Assembly: GCF_001427385.1 (NCBI RefSeq)
Contig: NZ_LMGJ01000007.1
Coordinates: forward strand, 1 to 62,739
Source of the DNA: Mesorhizobium sp. Root157
GTDB lineage: Bacteria > Pseudomonadota > Alphaproteobacteria > Rhizobiales > Rhizobiaceae
Direction: 5' to 3'
DNA: 62,739 nt
Under the pieces are notes generated by a model. It was not told where the DNA came from, did not search any database, and saw only the letters and a list, made by a program, of their open reading frames with translations. Each line of letters starts with the position of its first letter. Positions within the stretch are counted from its first letter, which is position 1. Position numbers and translations under genes: made by a program. Shown here piece by piece: positions 54,227 to 62,489 of this stretch.

Positions 54227-55825
54227 ATGAACCCAGTTCTCCGTTTCCACGGCGCCGCGCATGGAGTGACAGGATCCTGCTACGAGTTGGAAGTGGGCAC
54301 TCGCCGACTGCTAGTAGACTGCGGTCTATTCCAAGGCTCCAAGTCCGAAAAGGCGCTCAACTATGGCGACTTTCCCTTCGAACCGGCATTGGTCGACGCC
54401 GTCATCTTAACCCACGCCCATATCGACCATAGCGGCCTGTTGCCGAAACTTGTGAGACACGGATTCACCGGGTCAATCCATGCGACGAGCGCCACCATCG
54501 ATCTGTGCTCGGTCATGCTTCCTGACTCGGCGCACATCCAGGAAATGGAGGTTGAGAATCTCAACCGCCGGAATGCACAGCGCGGTCGGCCGCTGGTTTC
54601 GCCTATCTACACGATGCAGGACGCGACAGCCTGCATGACGCAGTTCCGCGCTGGCGAGTACGATGTTTGGTCGACCATCACGGATAGCGTGCGCGCCCGA
54701 TTCTGGAATGCCGGACATCTCCTGGGGTCAACTTCGGTAGAGATTGAAATCGATGGAGAGCATGCTGGCACGCCCTTGCGCGTCCTGTTCTCCGGAGACA
54801 TTGGTCCGGGCCACAAGCTCCTTCAGACAGACCCGCAAAGTCCGTCCGGGGTCGATTATCTAATATGCGAATCGACCTATGGTGACCGCGACCGTCCCGA
54901 GGTCACCCGCGAAGAGCGCAGGCTTATGCTTGGCCAGGAAGTGAGGCATGCCGCTGAAGCGGGAGGGCCGCTGATCATTCCGTCCTTTGCAGTCGAGCGC
55001 ACTCAGGAACTGCTCGTCGATCTCTTTTTGCTGGCTGAAAGCGGCGCTATTCCTGCTGCTGCCCCTATCTTTGTCGACTCGCCCCTGGCGACGCGCGCGA
55101 GCGCCATCTTCGAACGCCATGCCAGCGAAATCGTAGACGGCAACGTCCTGAGACGAGCGCTGAACTCTGGAAATATCCGCTTCACTGAAACGGTGGAGCA
55201 GAGCAAGGCGATCAACCGCCTCGCGGGGTTCTTCATCGTCATCGCAGCGAGCGGCATGTGCGATGCGGGCAGGATACGCCATCACCTTAAGGCCAATCTG
55301 TGGAAGAAGAACGCGACGGTCATGATGGCCGGCTACCAGGCCCAGGGGTCGCTAGGTCGGATCCTTCTCGACGGCGCCGCGCGGGTACGCATCCAAGGCG
55401 AAGAAATAAATGTGAAGGCGCACATCAGCCATTTTGACCTCTACTCGGGCCATGCAGATGCCAGCGAGCTTGTGTCATGGGTCAAAAGTCGCTTGCCAAT
55501 CAGTCAGACCATCTTCCTCACTCATGGAGAGGAAGATGGTCTGACCGGTCTGCAGGAGCGGCTAAAGGCGGCCTTCCCCGAAAGCGAAGTGACCCTTCCG
55601 CTGATCGACGACGCCTACGAACTCGGACAAACGGGTTCGCGCCAAGTCGACGTCAACAGGCCTCGGCGTCTCAAGCCCGAAAAGGTCGCCCGGCTTGATT
55701 GGCACAACGACCTGACCAAACTCCTGATGGACGTCACCGAAAGTGTGAACGCCGCCGCTGATGAACGGAGCCGCGCAGCAACTATTCGTCGACTGCGACG
55801 CGCCCTGGAGACGAACACGAATTGA
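54227..55825 (+). CDS. Metallo-beta-lactamase / beta-CASP ribonuclease-like protein
   Basis: 532-aa protein related to CPSF-like RNA nucleases (YsaA/TTHA0252 type). Zn-binding motif LTHAHIDHSGLLPKL is near 62-76. Other motifs are FWNAGHLLGS near 165, FSGDIG near 190, beta-CASP region IIPSFAVERTQELL, and C-terminal HISHFDLYSGHAD with FLTHGEEDGL near 430. ATG 54227 follows GGAG. It should cleave RNA; a role in changing mRNA stability at low oxygen is inferred from its promoter context. A perfect 17-bp inverted repeat lies inside its coding sequence at 55503-55545. Confidence 0.92.
   Translation: MNPVLRFHGAAHGVTGSCYELEVGTRRLLVDCGLFQGSKSEKALNYGDFPFEPALVDAVILTHAHIDHSGLLPKLVRHGFTGSIHATSATIDLCSVMLPDSAHIQEMEVENLNRRNAQRGRPLVSPIYTMQDATACMTQFRAGEYDVWSTITDSVRARFWNAGHLLGSTSVEIEIDGEHAGTPLRVLFSGDIGPGHKLLQTDPQSPSGVDYLICESTYGDRDRPEVTREERRLMLGQEVRHAAEAGGPLIIPSFAVERTQELLVDLFLLAESGAIPAAAPIFVDSPLATRASAIFERHASEIVDGNVLRRALNSGNIRFTETVEQSKAINRLAGFFIVIAASGMCDAGRIRHHLKANLWKKNATVMMAGYQAQGSLGRILLDGAARVRIQGEEINVKAHISHFDLYSGHADASELVSWVKSRLPISQTIFLTHGEEDGLTGLQERLKAAFPESEVTLPLIDDAYELGQTGSRQVDVNRPRRLKPEKVARLDWHNDLTKLLMDVTESVNAAADERSRAATIRRLRRALETNTN
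55503..55545 (+). repeat. Perfect 17-bp inverted repeat inside the nuclease gene
   Basis: GTCAGACCATCTTCCTC (55503-55519) and GAGGAAGATGGTCTGAC (55529-55545) are exact complements separated by 9 bases. The mRNA would form a strong hairpin over the codons of the conserved THGE motif. It is in frame and does not disturb the protein. Confidence 0.95.
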
Positions 55826-56060
55826 GCGATCGCGCTGCCCGTGTCGTCCCGGTCGTCGACGCTGTAACGAAAGCGCGCTGCAAAACCGCTGGACGATGTC
55901 ACGGCAATCTCCCTGCACGGCGTAGGAGCAGCATGGGAAGTGCAAATAGTACGAAGTACAAAAAGCAGTTTGGTTCGACCTTACGGTGACTGGAACGTCC
56001 ATCGCATGCCGCGATGGCAAGGCAACGCTCGCGTCCTCATTTGCCCCCTGCTCCGAAGGC

Positions 56061-56363
56061 CTACTTGGCAGGATGGCAAAACGCCTCCTGCAGCGCGGCC
56101 ACTACGGTCAGCACCTCCGGCCGGGCGATGCGATAGTAGACGGTGGTTCCTTCGCGTCGTGAACCGACCAGCCCGTCGGCTCTCAGCCGCATGAGCTGCT
56201 GCGACATCGGCACCTGCTCGATATCAAGTTCCTGTCTGAGCTGCGCAACGGATTTCTCTTCGTCGCCCAGCGCGCACAGCACCAATAGCCGCTGCGGATG
56301 CGATAGGCTCCGCAAGAGGTCGGCCGCCTTGCCTGAGGCGGGGATCATATCTTTTACATTCAT
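56061..56363 (-). CDS. ArsR-family repressor, BigR/SqrR-like thiol sensor
   Basis: 100 aa from ATG 56363 (an upstream ATG at 56399 would cover the promoter). Winged-helix motifs LRSLSHPQRLLVLCALGD and VPMSQQLMRLRADGLVGSRR with EGTTVYYRIA are typical of the family. Cysteines are at 30 and 96, a spacing of 66 residues, the same as the two reactive cysteines of BigR (42/108) and SqrR (41/107), which form a tetrasulfide bridge with persulfide. The metal-site CxC of ArsR is absent. Divergent from the DUF2892-RND operon, which it likely represses. Confidence 0.85.
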   Translation of the reverse strand: MNVKDMIPASGKAADLLRSLSHPQRLLVLCALGDEEKSVAQLRQELDIEQVPMSQQLMRLRADGLVGSRREGTTVYYRIARPEVLTVVAALQEAFCHPAK

Positions 56364-56369
56364 ATCCTT

Positions 56370-56381
56370 GAATTTATATTC
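56370..56381. promoter_or_regulatory. AT-rich inverted repeat, candidate ArsR-family operator
   Basis: GAATTTATATTC (GAAT-N4-ATTC) lies 7 bp upstream of the repressor ATG at 56363, within a directly repeated ATAT-CTT(T)GAAT pattern (56362-56388). On the minus strand TTGCAT and TATAAA in the same stretch could be -35 and -10. A repressor bound here would block its own promoter. Confidence 0.5.
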
Positions 56382-56471
56382 TTTGAATGTTAGATGCAAG
56401 TCCGTCCAGTCCAGCGCCCGAAAGCGGGTGCGGAACTGGAAATTCGCCGGGCCGAACCCTGCTCAGCCGAA

Positions 56472-56485
56472 TTGAGCCTGATCAA
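56472..56485 (+). promoter_or_regulatory. FixK/FNR-type box upstream of the DUF2892-RND operon
   Basis: TTGAGCCTGATCAA matches the consensus at 9 of 10 defined bases. A strong -10 GATAAT (56507-56512) is centred 31 bp downstream, predicting a start near 56520, 32 bp before the ATG at 56552. Confidence 0.75.
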
Positions 56486-56551
56486 GGCGGAGCGCCATGA
56501 TCAGAGGATAATAAGGCAATGATCGCGCCGGCCGCAACCAAGGAGAAGAAA

Positions 56552-56755
56552 ATGACCATCGATCGTGCCGTTCTGATGTTCGCGGGCTTCATGGTACTCG
56601 CTTCGCTTGCGCTCGGGGTCCTCGCCTCGCCCTGGTGGTACCTTCTGACCGTCTTCGCCGGCCTCAACATGATGCAGGCGTCGATGACGGGCTTCTGTCC
56701 GGCGGCGATCGTCTTCAAGCGCCTCGGCTGCAAGGCCGGCGTCGCCTTCAAATAA
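56552..56755 (+). CDS. DUF2892 small membrane protein
   Basis: 67 aa from ATG 56552 with AAGGAG upstream (the earlier in-frame ATG at 56519 coincides with the predicted transcription start). Two helices are followed by a C-terminal GFCPAAIVFKRLGCKAG with two cysteines, as in YgaP-type DUF2892 proteins. These accompany BigR-type regulators and sulfur-handling enzymes. It may handle sulfane sulfur at the membrane. First gene of an operon with RND efflux genes. Confidence 0.85.
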   Translation: MTIDRAVLMFAGFMVLASLALGVLASPWWYLLTVFAGLNMMQASMTGFCPAAIVFKRLGCKAGVAFK

Positions 56756-56814
56756 GCGGGGAACGCCTTCGCGCCCTTGGCGCGGGGTGGCCGCATCCAT
56801 TGCCAGGATCCTCC

Positions 56815-57825
56815 ATGTCGAAGCTGAAACCCATCCTCGCGACCGCGCTCCTGTTCGCCGCGACCCTCGGCCTCCGGCCGGCTTACACCGCGGAGTTCGT
56901 CGTCGAGGCAAGGACGATCCCGGAGATGAAGGCCGTCTTTGGCGAGGTCGAGAGCCGCACGGTCGTGCCGGCGCGGGCCCGTATCAGCGGGACCCTTCGC
57001 GAGATCCGGGTCAGCGAGGGCAGCGAAGTGAAGGAAGGCGATGTCGTCGGCGTGGTGGTCGACGACAAGATCGCGCTTCAACTCACGGCCGCAGACGCCA
57101 AGATCAACGCGCTGAGATCGCAATTGGAGAACGCCCGCATGGAAGTCGAGCGCGCCCAGCAGCTCGTGTCGCAGGGCGTCGGCACGCAAAGCCGGCTGGA
57201 CGCCGCCAGGACGGCATTCGAGGTCGCGACCAACCAAGTGGCGGCAGCTGAAGCCGACAAGGCGGTGATCGAGCAGAGCGCGCGCGAGGGTAACGTGCTT
57301 GCGCCGGCCACCGGCCGCGTGCTGACCGTGCCGGTCACGCCCGGCTCCGTCATTTTGGCCGGCGAGGAGATTTCCCGTATCGCGACCGGACCCTATTACC
57401 TGCGGCTGTCCTTGCCCGAACGCCATGCGACCGAAATCGCGGAAGGCGCAACGGTCGAGGTCGGCGAGCGCGGACGCATGCAGTCGCCGGACCAGCCGGT
57501 CGCCACGCGCAAGGGCAAGATCGTCAAGGTCTACCCCGAGATCGCCGACGGCCGCGTCATCGCCGATGTCGATGTCGCCGACATCGGCGGTTATTTCGTC
57601 AACGAGCGCATGCTGGTGTCGATCCCCGTTGGAATGCGCACGGTGCTATCCGTGCCGCCGGCGGCGGTGATGACTCTGCACGGGATCGACTATGTGTCGG
57701 TCGCAACTGCCGACGGCCGAATGGACGTCGCGGTAATCCTTGGCGGGAGTTTTGAAGACGCAGGCCAGGACCTGGTCGAGATCCTGACCGGGCTCCATGA
57801 CGGCGACCGAGTCGTGCTGCCATGA
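56815..57825 (+). CDS. RND efflux periplasmic adaptor subunit
   Basis: 336 aa from ATG 56815 (AGGATCC upstream). Signal peptide 1-26; lipoyl-like and hairpin regions include PARARISGTLREIRVSEGSE, VKEGDVVGVV and a coiled-coil hairpin at about 90-155 (LRSQLENARMEVERAQQLVS); the beta-barrel region has GPYYLRLSLPERHATEI. It overlaps the pump gene by 4 bp. It joins the inner-membrane pump to an outer-membrane channel; no channel gene is in the window. Confidence 0.92.
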   Translation: MSKLKPILATALLFAATLGLRPAYTAEFVVEARTIPEMKAVFGEVESRTVVPARARISGTLREIRVSEGSEVKEGDVVGVVVDDKIALQLTAADAKINALRSQLENARMEVERAQQLVSQGVGTQSRLDAARTAFEVATNQVAAAEADKAVIEQSAREGNVLAPATGRVLTVPVTPGSVILAGEEISRIATGPYYLRLSLPERHATEIAEGATVEVGERGRMQSPDQPVATRKGKIVKVYPEIADGRVIADVDVADIGGYFVNERMLVSIPVGMRTVLSVPPAAVMTLHGIDYVSVATADGRMDVAVILGGSFEDAGQDLVEILTGLHDGDRVVLP

Positions 57826-60800
57826 AGCCTTCCCTTTCGGGCCTCGGCATTGCCGGCGGCCTGACGCGCGCCTTCATCGCCTCGCCGCTGACGCCCCTTT
57901 TCCTGCTGGCGGCACTTGCGCTCGGGCTCATCGCGCTGGTCATCCTGCCGCGCGAGGAGGAGCCGCAGATTTCGGTGCCGATGGTGGACATCCATGTCAG
58001 CGCGAACGGCCTCAAGGCGGAGGATGCCGTCAAGCTTGTCACCGAGCCGCTGGAGACCATCGTCAAAAGCATCGACGGCGTCGAGCACGTCTATTCGCAG
58101 ACGGAGGACGACGGCACGCTGGTCACGGCGCGCTTCGAGGTCGGCACCGATGCCGACACAGCCGTGCTCAGGGTCCACGAGAAGATCCGCGCCAATATGG
58201 ACCGCATTCCGGTCGGCGTCCCGGAGCCGCTGATCGTCGGGCGCGGCATCGACGACGTGGCGATCGTCGTCGTCACCTTGCGGCCGACCCCGGAAGCCGC
58301 GCCGCGCTGGACGGCGAACGGACTGACGCGGCTGGCGCGCGAACTCCAGGTCGAGGTGTCGAAGCTGCCGGATGTCGGCCTGACCTATATCGTCGGCGAG
58401 CAGCCGGAGGCGATCCAGGTCGCGCCCGATCCCGAAAGACTTTCGCTCTACGGCATCACGTTGCAGCAGCTTGCCGCCAAGGTCGAGGGGGCCAACCGCT
58501 CGTTCCGCATCGGCACGGTGCGCGAGACCGGCGGCCAGCGGGCCATCGTCGCCGGGCAGACGCTGCAGGAACTGCCCGAGATCGGCAACCTCCTGCTCGC
58601 CGCCCGCGACGGAAGGCCAGTCTATGTCCGCGACGTGGCCAAGGTGGTGCTGGCGACGGAGCCGGCGGAGCACCGCGTCACCGACATCCGCAAGACGGAT
58701 GCCGGGCTGGAGCGGGCGCCGGCCGTCTCGCTGGCCATCGCCAAGCGTCCCGGCACCAACGCCGTGGTCATCGCCGACGAAATCGTCAAACGCCTCGAAC
58801 AGACGCGCGGCCAGATTTTCCCCAGGGATGTGGAGATGACGGTCACGCGCGACTACGGCGAGACCGCCAACGAGAAGGCCAACGAGCTTCTGTTCCATCT
58901 TGGCTTGGCGACAATTTCCATCGTCGTGCTGGTCGCCATCGCCATCGGCTGGCGCGAGGCGCTGGTCGTGGCCGTGGTCATCCCCACCACCATCCTGCTC
59001 ACCCTCTTCGCCTCGTGGATCATGGGCTATACGCTCAACCGCGTCAGCCTGTTTGCGCTGATCTTCTCCATCGGCATACTGGTCGACGACGCCATTGTGG
59101 TGATCGAGAACATCGCCCGCCACTGGGCGATGAGCGATGGGCGTTCGCGTGCAGCGGCGGCCATCGACGCGGTCGCCGAGGTCGGCAACCCGACCATCAT
59201 CGCCACGCTGACGGTGGTGGCCGCGCTCCTGCCGATGCTGTTCGTGTCGGGGATGATGGGACCGTATATGAGCCCGATCCCGGCCAATGCCTCTGCCGCG
59301 ATGCTGTTTTCCTTCTTCGTCGCCGTCATCCTGACGCCGTGGCTGATGATCAAGATCGGGAGAAAGGATACTTCCGCTGCACACGGCCATGACGACCCCG
59401 AAGGCGGACGGCTCGGCCGGATCTATGTCGCGGTCGCCCGGCCCATCCTGAAGACCCGGGCGCGTGCCTGGGCTTTCCTCCTGATCGTTGGTATCGCCAC
59501 GCTCGCCTCGCTGGGGCTGATCTACACCAAGCACGTCACGGTGAAGCTGCTGCCTTTCGACAACAAGGCCAGCCTGCAAATCGTGCTCGACCTGCCCAAG
59601 GGGTCGTCGGTCGAGGACACCTACAGCGCGCTGCAACAGATGGTCGGGAGGCTGGCGACCGTGCCGGAGATCGTCTCGTTCCAGACCTATGCCGGCACGG
59701 GTTCGCCCTTCGACTTCAACGGGCTGGTGCGGCACTACTACATGCGTTCGGAGCCGCAGCAAGGCGACATCGCGGTCAATCTCGTGGCCAAGGGCGACCG
59801 GGACAGGGCGAGCCACGCCATCGCGCTCGACATGCGCGAGCGCCTCAGCAGCCTCGACCTGCCGCAGGGCTCGGCCGTCAAGGTGGTCGAACCGCCGCCC
59901 GGCCCGCCGGTGCTGGGCACGCTGCTCGCCGAAATCTACGGTCCCGACGCTGAAACGCGGCGCGCGGTCGCGGCGAAGGTGCGCGAGGCTTTCGCGAGCG
60001 TGCCCTTCATTGTCGATGTCGACGACAGCTACCGCAACCGGCCGGAGCGCGTGCGCGTCTCGATCGACCAGGACAATCTCGAATATTACAAGGTCGAGCA
60101 GTCGGACGTCTACGACGCGCTGAACGCGCTCTATGGCGGCACGACGGTCGGCTATTCGCATCGCGGCGGCGGACGCCAGCCGATCCCGATCCGCATCGCG
60201 CTGCCGAAGGGGCAAGCGGTCATGGACGAGCGCGCGCTGGCGACGCCCGTGCCGGCCAACGCGCTGCCCGGCGGCCGCGACGTGGTCGAGCTCGGCGACG
60301 TCGTTTCCGTCATGCGCGAGCCGGCCTCATGGCCGATTTTCCGGCACAATGGCCGCGCCGCCGAAATGGTCATGGCCGAACTTGCGGGCGCCTATGAAGC
60401 GCCGATCTACGGCATGCTCGCCGTGGACGATGCCATTGCCAAGGCCGACTGGGGCAGCCTGCCCAAGCCGGCTGTCGCGCTGCATGGTCAGCCGGACGAC
60501 GAATCGCATCCGACGCTGCTCTGGGACGGCGAATGGGAAGTGACCTGGGTGACGTTCCGCGACATGGGCGCGGCCTTCATGGTGGCGATCCTCGGCATCT
60601 ATGTCCTCGTCGTGGCGCAGTTCGGCTCGTTCCGGCTGCCGCTGGTCATACTGACGCCGATCCCGCTCACCTTCATCGGCATCATGATCGGACACTGGCT
60701 GTTCGCGGCTCCCTTCTCGGCCACTTCGATGATCGGCTTCATCGCGCTGGCCGGCATCATCGTGCGCAACTCGATCCTGCTAGTCGACTTCATCCGCCAT

Positions 60801-61097
60801 GCGCAACCCGGCCGGCCGCTTCTGGATATCCTGCTTGAAGCCGGCGCCATCCGCTTCAAGCCGATCCTGCTCACCGCGATCGCCGCCATGATCGGCGCGG
60901 CGGTCATCCTGACCGATCCGATCTTCCAGGGTTTGGCGATCTCGCTGCTGTTCGGGCTGGCATCCTCCACCGCGCTCACCGTCCTCGTCATTCCCGCGAT
61001 CTATATCGCGCTGAGGGGAGGACGCCGCGAAGAACAACAGACACCTGTGACCGCCAATCCGGCCATGGACGATCCTGATCCGACCGCAAATGCTTGA
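57822..61097 (+). CDS. RND efflux pump, inner-membrane subunit
   Basis: 1091-aa AcrB-superfamily pump. The first helix (about 25-45) is followed by REEEPQISVPMVDIHV, the porter domain, a helix bundle with FALIFSIGILVDDAIVVIEN near 415 (acidic pair of the proton path), a second periplasmic loop (PFDNKASLQIVLDLPKGSSV) and C-terminal FIALAGIIVRNSILLVDFI near 980. Full length. Sequence and the BigR-like regulator suggest a role in sulfide or thiol stress rather than classical drugs, but substrates are unknown. An 841-aa frame on the opposite strand is a shadow. Confidence 0.93.
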   Translation: MKPSLSGLGIAGGLTRAFIASPLTPLFLLAALALGLIALVILPREEEPQISVPMVDIHVSANGLKAEDAVKLVTEPLETIVKSIDGVEHVYSQTEDDGTLVTARFEVGTDADTAVLRVHEKIRANMDRIPVGVPEPLIVGRGIDDVAIVVVTLRPTPEAAPRWTANGLTRLARELQVEVSKLPDVGLTYIVGEQPEAIQVAPDPERLSLYGITLQQLAAKVEGANRSFRIGTVRETGGQRAIVAGQTLQELPEIGNLLLAARDGRPVYVRDVAKVVLATEPAEHRVTDIRKTDAGLERAPAVSLAIAKRPGTNAVVIADEIVKRLEQTRGQIFPRDVEMTVTRDYGETANEKANELLFHLGLATISIVVLVAIAIGWREALVVAVVIPTTILLTLFASWIMGYTLNRVSLFALIFSIGILVDDAIVVIENIARHWAMSDGRSRAAAAIDAVAEVGNPTIIATLTVVAALLPMLFVSGMMGPYMSPIPANASAAMLFSFFVAVILTPWLMIKIGRKDTSAAHGHDDPEGGRLGRIYVAVARPILKTRARAWAFLLIVGIATLASLGLIYTKHVTVKLLPFDNKASLQIVLDLPKGSSVEDTYSALQQMVGRLATVPEIVSFQTYAGTGSPFDFNGLVRHYYMRSEPQQGDIAVNLVAKGDRDRASHAIALDMRERLSSLDLPQGSAVKVVEPPPGPPVLGTLLAEIYGPDAETRRAVAAKVREAFASVPFIVDVDDSYRNRPERVRVSIDQDNLEYYKVEQSDVYDALNALYGGTTVGYSHRGGGRQPIPIRIALPKGQAVMDERALATPVPANALPGGRDVVELGDVVSVMREPASWPIFRHNGRAAEMVMAELAGAYEAPIYGMLAVDDAIAKADWGSLPKPAVALHGQPDDESHPTLLWDGEWEVTWVTFRDMGAAFMVAILGIYVLVVAQFGSFRLPLVILTPIPLTFIGIMIGHWLFAAPFSATSMIGFIALAGIIVRNSILLVDFIRHAQPGRPLLDILLEAGAIRFKPILLTAIAAMIGAAVILTDPIFQGLAISLLFGLASSTALTVLVIPAIYIALRGGRREEQQTPVTANPAMDDPDPTANA

Positions 61098-61406
61098 TGG
61101 AGGCTGTTCAGACTACCCAGCGACCACCCGAGAGCCTTGTCAACGCTGCACCTATGCTAAACGCAGTTTCAAGCGTGTCGAAGTCCGACTGTCTGCGTGC
61201 GAGAAGATACTGCGCCCAGAATGCCCGCGATCGACTACGAGATCGCGTCGACACAGCCGACAATGACCGCCGCATCGAGCGCTTCCCACAAACGTCTGCA
61301 AGTATATCACAATATTGAACACGGTTTACGCAGGTGGAAACCTCGAAATACCTCGTCTTCGGAACCGAATTTTGATTCAATCGCCCTGTTAATTTGCGCG
61401 GAGGCG
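61098..61406. other. Stretch between RND pump and IS5 transposase
   Basis: 309 bp with no clear gene. It should contain the left end of the IS5-family element, but I could not identify a terminal inverted repeat with certainty. GAGGCTGTTC (61101-61110) has a partial inverted match near 62532-62541, without a matching target duplication. Confidence 0.4.
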
Positions 61407-62489
61407 ATGATGCGGGGACAGGCAGGTTTCTGGGACATTGACGAGCGTTATGTTCGGCTAGGCGAGGCGGGCGATCCGCTGGAGAAGCTGAACGCGGTGG
61501 TGCCGTGGGAAGTGTTCCGCAAGCCACTAGCCAAGGCGCTGAAGCGCTCGGACGGTGCGAAGGGCGGCAGACCGCCTTACGACCCGGTGATGATGTTCAG
61601 GATCATGGTGCTGCAGGCGCTGTATAGCCTGTCCGACGACCAGGCCGAATTCCAGATCCAGGATCGGCTCTCCTTCATGCGCTTCCTCGGCTTGGGGCTC
61701 GGCGATAGGGTGCCGGATGCGAAGACGATCTGGCTGTTCCGCGAGCATCTCACCGAGGCCCGCGCGGTGGAGAATCTGTTCGCCCGTTTCGACAAGCACC
61801 TCTCCAAGGCCGGCTATCTTGCGATGGGCGGGCAGATCGTCGACGCCACAATCGTCGCGGCGCCGAAGCAACGGAACACCGACGCCGAGAAGGCCGACAT
61901 CAAGGCGGGCAAGGTTCCGGACGAATGGCAGGACAAGCCCTCGAAGCTGCGCCAGAAGGACCGCGATGCGCGCTGGACGGTCAAGTTCTCGAAGGCCAAG
62001 GTCGCCGAGGACGGAAAGGCGCAACAGCGCGACATCGCCATTCCCGCCTTCGGCTACAAGAACCATGCAGCCATCGACCGCCGGCACGGCTTCATCCGCG
62101 GCTGGAACGTCACGAGCGCCTCGGCCTATGACGGCGCCCAGCTTCGCAACGTGCTCAACCGAGGGAACACCGGCTCGACGGTCTGGGCCGACACCGCCTA
62201 TCGCTCCAAGAAGAACGAGGAGTGGCTGGAGCGAAACGGCTACGTCTCCGACATCCACCACAAGAAATCCAAGGGCCGGCCCATGAGCGAGGCGACATCG
62301 CGGGCCAACGGCCGGCGCTCAAAAATCCGCGCGTTCGTCGAGCATGTTTTTGCGCGGCAGAAGGCTCAAATGAAGCTCTTCATCCGCACCATCGGCATCG
62401 CCCGCGCCACGACCAAAATTGGCATGACAAATCTCGCCTACAATCTGATGCGCTTCGTCTGGCACGAGGGGAGAAGTGCGTCTGCATGA
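61407..62489 (+). mobile_element. IS5-family transposase, intact
   Basis: 360-aa DDE transposase from ATG 61407 (GCGGAGG upstream). The N-terminal domain has MMRGQAGFWDIDERYVRLGE and GGRPPYDPVMMFRIMVLQAL. Catalytic residues lie in GGQIVDATIVAAP, VWADTAYRSKKNEEWL and RAFVEHVFARQKAQM. The frame is complete and undamaged, unlike the other IS relics here, so the element may still be active. A 430-aa version starting at 61197 has an unlikely N-terminal extension. Confidence 0.9.

Noticed and set aside
57690..60215. 841-aa minus-strand open frame
   Set aside because: Antisense shadow of the RND pump; composition is Asp/Arg/His-rich with no family.
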